Source: Candidatus Obscuribacterales bacterium
GTDB lineage: Bacteria > Cyanobacteriota > Vampirovibrionia > Obscuribacterales > Obscuribacteraceae
Assembly (NCBI GenBank): GCA_020634035.1
Contig: JACKCM010000010.1
Span: 20,158-84,157, forward strand
DNA: 64,000 nt
Direction: 5' to 3'
Positions 24,198-34,086 of the stretch are shown here, piece after piece. Both the position numbers and the translations under genes were made by a program. The notes beneath the pieces were generated by a model that was given only the letters and a program-made list of their open reading frames with translations, was not told the origin of the DNA and searched no databases. Numbering within the stretch: the stretch's first letter is position 1; each line of letters begins with the position of its first letter.

Positions 24198-26657
24198 TCA
24201 GTCAAGAATTTCCAGGGTTACAGGGGCTGAAAACTCTCCTAAATTTTTGCCATCTTTACCGATGCATCTGGCCCTTACCTGGCTGTAGCCATTTTTTGCC
24301 TCGCCGTAAAGACTTCTTGGAATCTTGAAACTCGCCTCGGATTCGTTACTTTTCAACCGGACTTTCTTAACTGTCAGGATCGCTTCGCGGCTTTTGCTTC
24401 CCGGGAAGTTTTCGAAAAAGAAGTTGGTCTTGCTTAATTCGAGTTCTACCTGCTCGGTATCTTTGATTGTTCTGACCTTGACAGTCGGCTCGCTAGAAGC
24501 GGTTATTGCATAGGCTCCATAAGAGCCCGAGTTGGCAGGAGTAATGGTTATCTGAGGGCAAATAAGCGTATCGGGTAAGAGCTTTGCTTCTAGAATCGCT
24601 ATCGAGGCTGTGGGAGGGAATTCTAGGAAGATGTTGTTTATATATTTGTAGGCGTACCATTTCCAGAATGTTGAAAGCGGAAGGTTTAGTTTGATCAGGT
24701 TATCTGAAGTATCGAGGTTGTCAGGTAAATAGTGCAGATGCACGCCCGACCCCGGTGTTTTCAGATAGCTTTTACCGCTCCAGGAGAGCTTAATCGCTTT
24801 ACCGGCCAGGTCGGCTTTGTCTGCAGTGTTGATTGTCAGTTGCAAAAAGTCTGTTTCGGTTGGCACTATATTTAGTGGTGCCACCTCGAAGCCCCCCTGG
24901 CTCATGTTGTTAATTTCCACAGCGTCATTTTTCAATGTCATCGGTGTTATGTAACCGCGATTTTCGCTGTACGGTAGAAGCATCGGTTTCTTATAGCCGG
25001 CTCCGGCTTCGCTTAGCCGGGGTACATCTATGTTGATTGGGACTTTGGGAAATCTCTCACCGTTTTTGTAAGAGGCTTTCACAAAGGCTCTACGATCAAA
25101 GTCCCAGATCAGGTGCTCTTTCACGGCAGGATCATTCAATGACTCTTTGAAGTGTCCGGTATTGAGCAAATCTTCCTGGCCAAAAAGAACTGAATCGAAG
25201 GTTCGAACCCGGTCTGAGATCTGATCTTTGAAAAATGGCGGGGCGAGTGTGAAGGACAGGGTAGGTCCATTAAGAATCATATGGGCTCCGGCATTGTCTT
25301 TGGGCACTCCCAGTATGGCAAGGCGCTCACCTGCCTGTAGCCTGGTCGCCTGCTCTTGCACTGCATGCGATATCGCAAGGGTTTGTCTGCCTGCTTCGAT
25401 CCAGGCAGAATTGTTTTTGTAGGCGGTTTTAGTAAAGACAAAAAGAATAATCAAGATTGCCGAAATCGAAAGGATCAACTGTTTGACCTGCAGCGATTTG
25501 TTGCTGCTTTGATCTTTCCATGGTGCAAAAATCAAGGCGGGAATAAGCATGGCCAGCGGTGCGGTGGCGAAGAATAGAAATCTCATCCCCTCCAGGTTGT
25601 AACCCAGTCCGTAGAGCTGGTAGATAGGAGCCAGACTTGTGGCAAGGAATATGCCGACTAGAAGGAGCAGTCTTTTGGGAAACTTCCCGATTAAAGCTCT
25701 TGCGATAACCAGGGCAAAAACGATGGCATAAGCCAGATAGAGCAGCGATCTCAGGTTGCCGCCATCAGCGGCCAGCTCATAATTGAAGGGAAAGAGAATG
25801 CGAAGTAAAGAGTCTTTATCGGTCCAGCGTGTTAACAGGCTGCTTAATTGAGAGGCGCCGATACTGCCGGTGTAGCCCCCGGTGAAAGTACCAAGGGCCA
25901 GAAAGCGGATGATGAAATAGATGACAGTGGCTGCTCCGAAACTAGAAATCACAGGCAGTGCCTGTTTGAAGCGTGTTTTAACATCGGTGCTTTGTTGCTC
26001 TTGGTTACCGGCATAGAGAAAGGCGAGAGCGCTTGCCACCACCGGCAGTCCTATAGCCATCTCTTTGGTGCATATCGCCATTATGAACGAAGCCAGAGAT
26101 AGTACCAGCCATCGTCGATTCTTGTTCTCTGTAAAGAGCGCTACCGACAAAAGTCCGAGCAGGTAGAAAGCCAGGCAGACGATATCTACTCGACCCACCA
26201 CCCACGAGACACTTTCGCAGTGCAGCGGGCAGGCTGCGAAAGTAAGCGCCGCCGAAAGGGAGGCCAGTATTGAGTGCAGGTTGCCCCAGTAACCTGTCAG
26301 GCGACGAAGCAAGAGAAAGATGAAGAGGGCGCAGGCATAGTAATGGACAATATTGGTCAAGTAATATCCGAAAGCATTTGTTTTCCAGATGGCATAATCT
26401 ATAGAAAGCGACATCAGAAGCCAGGGGCGATAGACTGCCATGGAAGGAATCTGCATGTAGTTGCCGGTGAAATTGCTCAGCAATTTACCGATATCGCCCT
26501 GAAAGATCTCATAGATGTATCTGATCTCACCGAAATCATCGGCAAGAAAGTAGCTGCCAAGACTTCTTCCGTAGGCGAGTGCCACTACCAACCCGATTAG
26601 AAGAGCGCATAAGCATGCCTGGAAGATCTGGTTGGCGAGAAGTCTTTTGACGTTCAT
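24198..26657 (-). CDS. GT-C type membrane glycosyltransferase
   Basis: 819 residues. The N-terminal 420 residues hold about ten to twelve membrane spans; the first extracytoplasmic loop carries YFLADDFGEIRY, the acidic pair expected for GT-C enzymes that use polyprenyl-phosphate sugars. The C-terminal 390 residues are a soluble, probably periplasmic, beta-rich region. Closest by layout to GT39/PMT-like or oligosaccharide-transfer proteins. It starts 3 bases after the next upstream gene's stop on the same strand, so the two are co-transcribed. Substrate unknown. Confidence 0.75.
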   Translation of the reverse strand: MNVKRLLANQIFQACLCALLIGLVVALAYGRSLGSYFLADDFGEIRYIYEIFQGDIGKLLSNFTGNYMQIPSMAVYRPWLLMSLSIDYAIWKTNAFGYYLTNIVHYYACALFIFLLLRRLTGYWGNLHSILASLSAALTFAACPLHCESVSWVVGRVDIVCLAFYLLGLLSVALFTENKNRRWLVLSLASFIMAICTKEMAIGLPVVASALAFLYAGNQEQQSTDVKTRFKQALPVISSFGAATVIYFIIRFLALGTFTGGYTGSIGASQLSSLLTRWTDKDSLLRILFPFNYELAADGGNLRSLLYLAYAIVFALVIARALIGKFPKRLLLLVGIFLATSLAPIYQLYGLGYNLEGMRFLFFATAPLAMLIPALIFAPWKDQSSNKSLQVKQLILSISAILIILFVFTKTAYKNNSAWIEAGRQTLAISHAVQEQATRLQAGERLAILGVPKDNAGAHMILNGPTLSFTLAPPFFKDQISDRVRTFDSVLFGQEDLLNTGHFKESLNDPAVKEHLIWDFDRRAFVKASYKNGERFPKVPINIDVPRLSEAGAGYKKPMLLPYSENRGYITPMTLKNDAVEINNMSQGGFEVAPLNIVPTETDFLQLTINTADKADLAGKAIKLSWSGKSYLKTPGSGVHLHYLPDNLDTSDNLIKLNLPLSTFWKWYAYKYINNIFLEFPPTASIAILEAKLLPDTLICPQITITPANSGSYGAYAITASSEPTVKVRTIKDTEQVELELSKTNFFFENFPGSKSREAILTVKKVRLKSNESEASFKIPRSLYGEAKNGYSQVRARCIGKDGKNLGEFSAPVTLEILD

Positions 26658-26660
26658 TGC

Positions 26661-29501
26661 TTAGAAGATCTCATATCCGATGGCGGTCGGATGACAGGGA
26701 AGCTGATGGATTTCGAGGTTGCTTTCTTGCCAGCGTATTCTCGATTTCAAAAGAGTTTCGAACTCAGCCCGGGATAGTCCCGAGAGGCGGCTTTGCGGTT
26801 TGTAGAAGGTCCCGAAGAATTGAGTGCTGTCAGCCACACCTCCCCGAGCGATTGTTATCTTTATATCGTCCAGAGAAAGGGCCGAGGGTTTTATAGGAAT
26901 AGTAAAAGAGAATTGATTCAACCCTTTCGATACAAGCAGGCTTGAAGGCACCCAGGGCGATGTGTAAGTGGTCTTGTTGTCGGCGCTGCTGAAAGTTGCA
27001 GTGACTTGTAGTGGCAGCAAAACGGGTTTTTCTATCTCTGATTCGATTATACCTTTGTAAGTCACCGCCCATATTGAGTCTTTGTCGTATGATGGCAGCT
27101 CTTTCAGTCTGATGCCGTCGGTGGTGCCGCTAAAAGATCGCAGTTCGCGATTGGACTTTTCGGATAGTTTCTCTGTCGACGCCTTCTTCTCAGAAGCCGC
27201 CAGCAAAATACGAATGTTGGCCGCTCCAGAGTGGTTCTGGCATTTTGTCGCCTTCTCGGCAATCGGATATTTTTCGTCGAAGCGTGAATCTGTAAACCCG
27301 TGCTCGTTTTCGACACCGTAGAGAAATTTTTCCCAGGAGTATCTTGTGACGCTGGGTATCCAAACCCCGGTATCGTCGTTGCGATAGGCTCCATAGACCC
27401 TTGTCTGTTTGCCGGATTTCGCCTTTATAGATATTGTAAAGTGGGGGCTGTCCTGCGCAATCGCTTTTGTAACCATATCTGGTGACAGGGGTAGAATAAA
27501 CCACTGGCGCGGGTCGAGGTTGGTGCCGCCTGCTGCGTCGAGCACGGCTCGATAGATGTCCTCGCATTCATAGAACAGGCGTCCGGCATCGCCGCTTTTC
27601 TGGGGTAGATTGAGATCCTGAGAGAAGGGCATGAGAGGCAGGATTGGACCCTTGTAGTCTATTCCGTTGATACTTATGTCGGCAAATTGGCCAAGCTCTT
27701 TCCAGCTCTCACTGTCAACAAGAAGGTAAGCATTGCGATTTTTAAAGACTTCTATTTTTTCCCCAGGAATATAAATGCTCTGGCTGAAGCTAGACCCATT
27801 CAGGTCGACCTTCCACTCGAAGCTGCGACCGTGGGCACGAAGCGGTAGCGCGATGAAGGGTATGACAGCCAGGCTCATGATTAGAGTGATGGTGCGATTG
27901 AAACGGCTCTTTCCGGTGAATAGAAAAATGGCTGCGAAGAACAGGGCTGCGAAGACTGTTTTTATGAGAGTTTCCAGAATCAGAACCTTGGTCAAATCTG
28001 ATGAGTTTGTGCCGACCAGACCGGTGAAAAGGGTGACATAGTCGTAGTGGACGGCACCTGCTAGAGCCAGGCTGGCTAGAACAAAAAATACTGTTCTTCG
28101 GCAAAATGTACTGCTTCTGGAAGCTGCCCGACTGAGAGCATAGATTCCTGCTCCGCTGAAAATAAGGACCATGGGCATGGCTGTCAGGGCGTATCTTGGC
28201 ACGGTGATAAAGAAGAAATACGCTCCATGAATTGCCAGGATGAGAAGAATCAATATTCTCAAGGCGCTCAGTCTGAATGCTTCACCTTTTTCTTCTTCGT
28301 TCTCGTCTTTCGCTTTGCCTTTGCAATCGATAATTGTCGCACCGATGCCCAGGGCCGCGAGCATCAAACAGAGCTGGTGATAGAGCACCTGGGTATTTTC
28401 TGCAAAGTTGAAAATCGGGGTGCGAAAGTCGTTCCAGGGGAACTTAAAAAGACGTGCCGGTTTGTCGGCAAGCAGTTTGATGAAACGAGAATGGCTCTCT
28501 TCGTAGCGTCGGTGCATCAGTTGTAGAAGGCTACTCTCTTCTATGCCTCTGCCGTCCGGATATGGGTAGGATAGCCAGCCCTGGGCGCTAACATCGAGAC
28601 CGACGAATAAATTGTAGTGACTGAGTCGGTCTTGAACCAGGGAACTGGCTCCGGTTGAGAGTTTTTGTGCCACCATCACGGGCAGCATCGCCAGAGCCAG
28701 ACCGACTAATATCGCAGGCAGGCTCCTTAACCAGCTTTTTCGTCCGGCGAAAATACCGGTAAATGCGAAGATGGCGCCGGTTGCAAGAACCAGGGCGGAG
28801 CGAGTGATTTGCAGAATACCCAGGCAATAGCCCATCACTAGCGAGGTTATGATGGGCCAGCGCTTCGTGCTGTGCATGTGGGTGAGCAGGGCAAGAGCCG
28901 CAAGCAGCCAGAAGGCAGCATAGGACTCTGAGTAGAGTCGGATTGAATTGACGATGAACCCGGGATAGAAAGCGGCCAGCAAACCGGCGCTGAGACCCGC
29001 CGCTCTGCCCCATCCCCTGGTCGCGATGAAGGCGATTAAGGCACAGGAGATTGAGGTGATGATGCAGTGGAATACCACCGGCGCGTAGAAGTATTCTGGG
29101 CTAATTTCATTGCCGGTGGCGACATGGCTGAAGAGGATGAATAGAGGAAAGGTCGGACCGGCTCTATTGGCGAGCTCTTTGAAAGGATGAAATGCATCGT
29201 GAAGAGCCGGCAGTTTATCGGCAGGAAGCATTCCGAAGCAGTATAAGACCAGGTCCTGCCAGCGATTGGCTGCTTCAGTAAGGATGTTCTGCATTATGGC
29301 AGCGGCCCGCAGGTATTCGGACGCATCACAGGAATAGACTATTGTCTCGTGCCCATCGAAGAAGGCAAACCACAGCCGAATTACCAGGGCACAGAGAAAT
29401 GTCCCTGAGAGGATGATCAGAGTGCGAAAAGACCAGCCCAGATGGGTATTGGGCTCTTTCTTATCCAGATCCATCGAGTTTTCGAGTTCGACCGACGACA
29501 A
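26661..29501 (-). CDS. Large GT-C/GT39-like membrane glycosyltransferase
   Basis: About 946 residues from a TTG at 29501 that has AAGGAG 6 bases ahead; an ATG at 29528 in frame lacks such a site. A first span (LIILSGTFLCALVIRLWFAF) is followed by a loop with YSCDASEYLRAA, the position of the GT39 acidic residue, then about ten spans to residue 560. The last 380 residues are extracytoplasmic. It pairs with the GT-C gene downstream. Both may use lipid-linked sugars made by the GtrB-like enzyme at 17 kb. Confidence 0.75.
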   Translation of the reverse strand: MSSVELENSMDLDKKEPNTHLGWSFRTLIILSGTFLCALVIRLWFAFFDGHETIVYSCDASEYLRAAAIMQNILTEAANRWQDLVLYCFGMLPADKLPALHDAFHPFKELANRAGPTFPLFILFSHVATGNEISPEYFYAPVVFHCIITSISCALIAFIATRGWGRAAGLSAGLLAAFYPGFIVNSIRLYSESYAAFWLLAALALLTHMHSTKRWPIITSLVMGYCLGILQITRSALVLATGAIFAFTGIFAGRKSWLRSLPAILVGLALAMLPVMVAQKLSTGASSLVQDRLSHYNLFVGLDVSAQGWLSYPYPDGRGIEESSLLQLMHRRYEESHSRFIKLLADKPARLFKFPWNDFRTPIFNFAENTQVLYHQLCLMLAALGIGATIIDCKGKAKDENEEEKGEAFRLSALRILILLILAIHGAYFFFITVPRYALTAMPMVLIFSGAGIYALSRAASRSSTFCRRTVFFVLASLALAGAVHYDYVTLFTGLVGTNSSDLTKVLILETLIKTVFAALFFAAIFLFTGKSRFNRTITLIMSLAVIPFIALPLRAHGRSFEWKVDLNGSSFSQSIYIPGEKIEVFKNRNAYLLVDSESWKELGQFADISINGIDYKGPILPLMPFSQDLNLPQKSGDAGRLFYECEDIYRAVLDAAGGTNLDPRQWFILPLSPDMVTKAIAQDSPHFTISIKAKSGKQTRVYGAYRNDDTGVWIPSVTRYSWEKFLYGVENEHGFTDSRFDEKYPIAEKATKCQNHSGAANIRILLAASEKKASTEKLSEKSNRELRSFSGTTDGIRLKELPSYDKDSIWAVTYKGIIESEIEKPVLLPLQVTATFSSADNKTTYTSPWVPSSLLVSKGLNQFSFTIPIKPSALSLDDIKITIARGGVADSTQFFGTFYKPQSRLSGLSRAEFETLLKSRIRWQESNLEIHQLPCHPTAIGYEIF

Positions 29502-29670
29502 ATCATCTCTCCTTCCGGAAAGACCCATTCTCGCGCATCTTTCAGCAGTCGGTCCTTTAGAGCGATTAACATTACCTATCTAACTGACTGAACCATGAAA
29601 AAATCCTCGCTCGGACTGTTATTCTTGAAATTTGTCCTCGAAGCGATTTAGATTTGAGATCTTCGTACAT

Positions 29671-29712
29671 ATAAGTAACAGGTAATACTTATCTGAGTAT
29701 GATAAGACTTAT
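29671..29712 (+). promoter_or_regulatory. Promoter-operator with four ATAAG/CTTAT half-sites
   Basis: A candidate promoter GTAACA (29675-29680)-N17-TATGAT (29698-29703) is interleaved with half-sites ATAAG (29671), CTTAT (29688), ATAAG (29702) and CTTAT (29708). Perfect dyads result: ATAAGTA-N8-TACTTAT, CTTATC-N7-GATAAG and ATAAG-A-CTTAT. It precedes the TPR/polyQ gene. Confidence 0.45.
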
Positions 29713-29772
29713 GTCATCTTGGGCAAGATCACCTCAAGCTCCTCGACCCTTTGCAGAAAGCACGCTCACCCA

Positions 29773-30696
29773 ATGACCTGGCAAAACTATCTCACCCACG
29801 CATCTCAATTGGTCTCCCAAGGAAAGTATGCTGATGCGGAGCGGATTATTTATCAGGCATTCAACGAGGCAAGGGCTCAAAACGACAGAGAAAAAATCTA
29901 CACATCGCTCGATCTGCTGGGTTATCTTGCCTTCGTCCAGCAGCAATACGACAAGTCGGAGCAAATCTACAAATACGGCGCCCAGGTCAAGATAAGCGTC
30001 ATGGGGCAGAACCACATCGAAATTGGTAAGACCCTCAAAAATCTCATCGCTGCTGCCTATCATATGAAGCGATACGAACAGGTCGTTGTCTATGCCCGAG
30101 AGGCTCTGAGGATCTACGGTCTGAACTATGGCAATGGTCACGCCGAGTGCAGACAACTGGCGACCAACCTTATTGAACTCTTGAAATGGTTGAAGCGGAT
30201 TCCGGAAGCTGATGAAATTCGTCGGCTCTATCTCGAGGTCGCTCAGCCCCCACCACAGCAGCCTGCGCAGCAGCAGTACTATCAGCAGCCGCAACAGCAG
30301 CAACCTGTACAGCAGCAGCCGGTGCAGCAGCAGCACTATCAGCAAGTGCAACAACAACAGCCGGTTCAGCAGCAGCAGTATTATCAGCAGGCGCAACAGT
30401 CCCCGGCGCAGCCGCAGCCTGTGCAACAGCAGCACTATCAGCAAGTACAGCAGCAGCAACCGGTACAACAGCAGCAGGGACAAATCAATCCTGCTGCAGC
30501 TCAACATCTACAGAATTATCAGAACGCCCAGGGTGAAGAGGCTGACAATAAGAAGAAGAGGGACTATGCAAACTTTGCCAAGAGTGTTTGCGATGTCTGT
30601 CAGATGCCATATGAAGGCTCTGAATGCCTGCGATGCACCTCGGGGCAGATTGCTGTTTTCGACCCATCCAGCAGGCTGGGTAACGATTTCGGCTAA
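29773..30696 (+). CDS. TPR protein with polyglutamine region and C-terminal zinc-ribbon-like cysteines
   Basis: 307 residues from ATG 29773 (an in-frame TTG at 29719 would add an unlikely Ser-rich leader). Residues 1-145 form about four helical-hairpin TPR units (QGKYADAERIIYQAFNEA, QQYDKSEQIYKYGAQVK, KRYEQVVVYAREAL). Then come about 80 residues of Gln-rich sequence with Pro, Tyr and Val, and finally a short CDVCQMPYEGSECLRC segment, two C-x2-C pairs able to bind zinc. No signal peptide or membrane span. Probably a cytosolic scaffold. No function assignable. Confidence 0.75.
   Translation: MTWQNYLTHASQLVSQGKYADAERIIYQAFNEARAQNDREKIYTSLDLLGYLAFVQQQYDKSEQIYKYGAQVKISVMGQNHIEIGKTLKNLIAAAYHMKRYEQVVVYAREALRIYGLNYGNGHAECRQLATNLIELLKWLKRIPEADEIRRLYLEVAQPPPQQPAQQQYYQQPQQQQPVQQQPVQQQHYQQVQQQQPVQQQQYYQQAQQSPAQPQPVQQQHYQQVQQQQPVQQQQGQINPAAAQHLQNYQNAQGEEADNKKKRDYANFAKSVCDVCQMPYEGSECLRCTSGQIAVFDPSSRLGNDFG
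30244..30477 (+). repeat. CAG/CAA-rich repeat coding for polyglutamine
   Basis: The region reads mostly CAG and CAA codons. A 54-base unit encoding a Q-rich block with HYQQV occurs at about 30322 and again 102 bases later at about 30424, with third-position changes between copies, so the duplication is not very recent. Confidence 0.7.
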
Positions 30697-30710
30697 GAAT
30701 TTTTGTCTTA

Positions 30711-30762
30711 ACCATATATGGTGCTCTGCCATTTGAACTGAGGCAGCAGCCTATTGTATGAT
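30711..30762 (+). promoter_or_regulatory. Promoter with upstream 12-bp palindrome for the GT4 gene
   Basis: -35 TTGAAC (30733-30738), 18-base spacer, -10 TATGAT (30757-30762). A perfect palindrome ACCATATATGGT (30711-30722) lies 10 bases before the -35. A near-identical dyad overlies the promoter at 6871-6899. Confidence 0.5.
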
Positions 30763-30791
30763 CTGGCTTTCTTTTCTGGAAAGAGCCGCAC

Positions 30792-32162
30792 TTGTCTCGC
30801 ATATTGATCACTGTGCACAAATTCTTCCCGGCTAATAAAGCCGGGACAGAAGTGCTTACTTTGAAAATTGCACAGGAGCTGCAGGCGAGAGGCCACGAAA
30901 TATTGATTGTGTCGGCTGATCCGCCTGCGACAGACGCCCGTCATGCCACCGGACCGGAGTGGCAGGACTATGAGCACGAAGGGGTTAATGTACACGCTCT
31001 GGGAGAGTCTCTACGGCTGAAGAATTACAGCTATGAGCATGAGTTCTACCATCCGGAGATAGCGGATCACTTCGAGACCGTTCTAGATTCTTTCAAGCCG
31101 GATTTGCTGCATGTCATGCATGCCCAGAATCTCTCGGCAGCGATTATTGAACGAGCTCGAAATAGGGGACTGCCGGTGGTATTCTCTCCCACCGATTTCT
31201 GGTTCATATGCCCTATTGTGCAACTCAAGCGCACAGACGGCACTATATGTGAAGGTCCGGGCCCCAACGCCGAGCATTGTATCTCCTGTTACACCCCTGA
31301 ACTGATTCCATCAGAAGATCAATTTGTTGAGGCGGTCCACGGGCGTATGCCCATAACGCAGATGCTCGGTCGGCGTTTGACCGGTGCTCTGGGTTATGAG
31401 TTTTATGTAGGCAAAAAGAGGGTCGCAGCAGAAGCAGCCACTCGAAAGCGTCCAGAGGTATTGAGGGAAATAGGTAACTCGGTCGATGCGATTATGGTAC
31501 CCACCGAGATAATGAAGAACCTCTTTATAAAGAACGGCTTTAGAGAAGAGCTGATTCACAAAGTGCCTTTTGGTATAGACACAAGCCTTCTTGAAGAATT
31601 TCAGAATAAATCAGCCAGTACAACCTTGCGAATCGGCTTCATCGGGACCATATACGAGCACAAAGGGCTGGATATCCTGATCAAAGCTTTCCAGCGCTTG
31701 AATCCTTCTTGTGATGCCGTTTTGAAGATCTACGGCAACACCGAGCAATTTCCCGAATATGCGGCCTCGGTGCTGGCTTTGGCCGACAAGAGCCAGGAAC
31801 ACCGCGAGAAGATCTCTTTTCTGGGAACCTTTGCCAACGAGAAGCTCGGAGAGGTGCTTACAGATATAGATGTACTGGTGGTACCTTCTCGATGGTATGA
31901 GAATACGCCCCTGGTGATTCAGTCTGCGCTTTCGACGAGGACTCCTCTAATTGCCACCAATCTGGGCGGAATGTCTGAGCTTGTCAAAGATGGCGAGAAT
32001 GGCATGTTGTTTGAGCTTAATGATGATCTCGGCCTGGCTGAAAAGCTGGAGGCACTCGTCGGTGATCACAGCCTTCTGGCTCGTTTCAGAGAGAATATCG
32101 GCAAGCAGAGAACGATAACCGAAATGGTCGACGACCTGGAGAGCATTTACAGGCAAATATAG
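30792..32162 (+). CDS. Glycosyltransferase family 4
   Basis: 456 residues, GT-B fold. N-terminal domain opens ILITVHKFFPANKAGTE with the glycine-containing acceptor loop typical of GT4. The C-terminal donor domain has LRIGFIGTIYEHKGLDILI and the E-x7-E-like element in VPSRWYENTPLVIQSAL. A Cys-rich insertion between them (CEGPGPNAEHCISC) is seen in some GT4 enzymes of glycan clusters. Start is TTG 30792 with AAAGAG ahead. Probably transfers a sugar from a nucleotide sugar to a lipid-linked glycan at the inner face of the membrane. Confidence 0.85.
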   Translation: MSRILITVHKFFPANKAGTEVLTLKIAQELQARGHEILIVSADPPATDARHATGPEWQDYEHEGVNVHALGESLRLKNYSYEHEFYHPEIADHFETVLDSFKPDLLHVMHAQNLSAAIIERARNRGLPVVFSPTDFWFICPIVQLKRTDGTICEGPGPNAEHCISCYTPELIPSEDQFVEAVHGRMPITQMLGRRLTGALGYEFYVGKKRVAAEAATRKRPEVLREIGNSVDAIMVPTEIMKNLFIKNGFREELIHKVPFGIDTSLLEEFQNKSASTTLRIGFIGTIYEHKGLDILIKAFQRLNPSCDAVLKIYGNTEQFPEYAASVLALADKSQEHREKISFLGTFANEKLGEVLTDIDVLVVPSRWYENTPLVIQSALSTRTPLIATNLGGMSELVKDGENGMLFELNDDLGLAEKLEALVGDHSLLARFRENIGKQRTITEMVDDLESIYRQI

Positions 32163-32274
32163 AGGAATCTATAGATAAATTTAGGCGACTCTGGGGCGTT
32201 AGCAGGCTAAATAAGCGCCGATTAAGCCATTTGCCATAAGCAACCTACTAAAATCATCCCGGACTTCAAGAATA

Positions 32275-33867
32275 ATGCGCATTTGCTTAATTTCAAGAGA
32301 ATATCCACCGGAAACCGGCTTTGGCGGGATAGCTACATTCACCCGCCATCTTGCCCATGGCTTGAAAGAGATTGGTCACGAGGTAGAGGTCGTATCGCTC
32401 TGCAAAGACGATAACCCGGATCATGTTCAGGAAGACGACGGCATAATCGTTCATCGTGTACAGCAAGAATGGCTCGGCAAGAGGCTGGGCACCATCTCGA
32501 TGTGTATGCCTTACAGTCGCTATGTGTTAATGACCTCCACCGCGCTCTGGCGTAAATTTTTTCAGATTCACAGCCGCAAACCCTTCGATGTGGTCGATAC
32601 TCCGGAGTTGCTTGCCGAAGGGTTATTTCCGGCCATAACAAGAGCCTTGCCTCTTCTTATCCGCCTTTACACCCCTCATTCCAAGTTCATCGCCGAAAAA
32701 CTGCATAATGTCACGCCTTCTTTCGATCACGAGTTTGTTGCCGGAGTAGAGCGAGTGGCGATGCTATCAGCCGATGTGCTCACATCGCCCAGTCTGGATC
32801 TGGCTCGTTTTGTGGCGTCGGATCTCAATTATGATCTCGAAGATATTCATATTGTGCGTAATCCTATAGACCCCTCCCAGTTTTCTCCGGAAGGACATAA
32901 GGCATTGCCTGATACGGACAAAGTCAGGGTGCTTTTTGTCGGACGCCTGGAAGAGCGCAAGGGGATTCACTATTTGATTGATGCCATCAAAGATGTGGTT
33001 GCTGTCAATAAAAATGTCGAGTTCGTCATCATCGGAGATGATACCAATACAGCCCACGGGCAGACTTCCGTCTTAGCCGAACTGAAAGAGAAAATCGCCC
33101 GAGATAAGGTCGGCGCCTATGTCAAATTCATTGCCAGGATAGCTTTGGCGGAGTTGCCGGCCCACTATCGCTCTGCCGATATCTCTATTGTTCCTTCTGT
33201 TTACGATAACTCCCCTTACACCTGTCAGGAAGCGATGTCTTGTGGTAATCCTGTAATAGGCACCGACAGTGGTGGCACGGCGGAATATCTGGTTGATGGT
33301 GTTTCTGGAATAGCGATCCCTCCTAGAGACTCCGCTGCCATCGCCGAAGCATTGAACAGGCTAATCTCTGACAGCGAATTGAGAGAGAGTATGGGGGCTG
33401 CCGCTCGCAAGAGGGTAGTGGAGGAGTTCGATCGAAAAGAAATAGCGCGGCAGACAGCCGAGCTTTATGCGCTTGCCGGAACCAGATATGAGCGTCGCGC
33501 TGACTCCGGGCTTTATCGCAAATCGCCGGAGGCGATGCTGGAAGATGCCGCTTTTATGCTTTCTGCCTTTGATACGATGATCTACGATACGCTCTATCAA
33601 TATTCCTGGCGATTTCGTATGCGTCACTGGGGGCGCCTGTTTGTCAAGCGTCCCAGGCTGCTTGGCGCAAAGATATGCTGCAAATTAATCGGAGTTGTCG
33701 ATCGGCTTACTCTCAAAAAGATTCCGCTTCTATCGCGCTATGGGACTTATCTGCAGGAAGAATCTACGAAACGCAGTCAGGATATTCCTCTGGCTACCTT
33801 GATTGAGGGCGGTGTCACTGCAGAAGAAGGCGCGAATGTCAGCAGGGCTGGTACGCCAAGCGTTTGA
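32275..33867 (+). CDS. Glycosyltransferase family 4 with C-terminal extension
   Basis: 530 residues. GT4 features: ISREYPPETGFGGIATFTRH at the start, VLFVGRLEERKGIHYLIDA opening the donor domain, and VPSVYDNSPYTCQEAMSCG with the conserved Glu residues. After residue 400 there is an extra helical region of about 120 residues (EDAAFMLSAFDTMIY and following) not part of the core fold. It follows the other GT4 gene by 112 bases. Likely acts on the same glycan. Confidence 0.86.
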   Translation: MRICLISREYPPETGFGGIATFTRHLAHGLKEIGHEVEVVSLCKDDNPDHVQEDDGIIVHRVQQEWLGKRLGTISMCMPYSRYVLMTSTALWRKFFQIHSRKPFDVVDTPELLAEGLFPAITRALPLLIRLYTPHSKFIAEKLHNVTPSFDHEFVAGVERVAMLSADVLTSPSLDLARFVASDLNYDLEDIHIVRNPIDPSQFSPEGHKALPDTDKVRVLFVGRLEERKGIHYLIDAIKDVVAVNKNVEFVIIGDDTNTAHGQTSVLAELKEKIARDKVGAYVKFIARIALAELPAHYRSADISIVPSVYDNSPYTCQEAMSCGNPVIGTDSGGTAEYLVDGVSGIAIPPRDSAAIAEALNRLISDSELRESMGAAARKRVVEEFDRKEIARQTAELYALAGTRYERRADSGLYRKSPEAMLEDAAFMLSAFDTMIYDTLYQYSWRFRMRHWGRLFVKRPRLLGAKICCKLIGVVDRLTLKKIPLLSRYGTYLQEESTKRSQDIPLATLIEGGVTAEEGANVSRAGTPSV

Positions 33868-33942
33868 AGCTAGAAGACTCCGGGAAATCTCCGTTGGTAT
33901 TGTTGGTGGTGCTAGTTCTTTATCAGCAATGTGGATATTTGT

Positions 33943-33956
33943 AATGGATATCCATT
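33943..33956. repeat. 14-bp perfect palindrome
   Basis: AATGGATATCCATT reads the same on both strands. It sits between the second GT4 gene and the NeuA-like gene, about 130 bases ahead of the latter. Possible operator; nothing else is visible in this 219-bp gap except an AT-rich -10-like TATAAT at 34033. Confidence 0.35.
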
Positions 33957-34086
33957 GGGATTTTCAAGAGCTGGTGGCTATGGAAATTTCCTGTTTTCAA
34001 AAATTTTTTGATCGATTCTGATAATTTTCCAATATAATGAAGTTGAAATTTTTACTCAATTTGAGTTCACCGGCAGGCGTTGATTC

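Noticed and set aside
30244..30477. Possible CRISPR-like or satellite repeat
   Set aside because: Repeats are codon-level CAG/CAA runs within a continuous frame, with no uniform spacers.
29734..30507. Minus-strand ORF of 257 residues rich in Leu
   Set aside because: It is the antisense of the CAG/CAA polyglutamine gene; CAG repeats read in reverse give Leu codons. No ribosome site or known domain.
33803..34021. 72-residue ORF after the second GT4 gene
   Set aside because: It starts within the GT4 gene in another frame, has no ribosome site and no recognisable sequence.
34008..34038. Promoter for the NeuA-like gene (TTGATC with TATAAT)
   Set aside because: The -10 is perfect, but the spacer is 19 bases, and no better -35 is present; left as uncertain.
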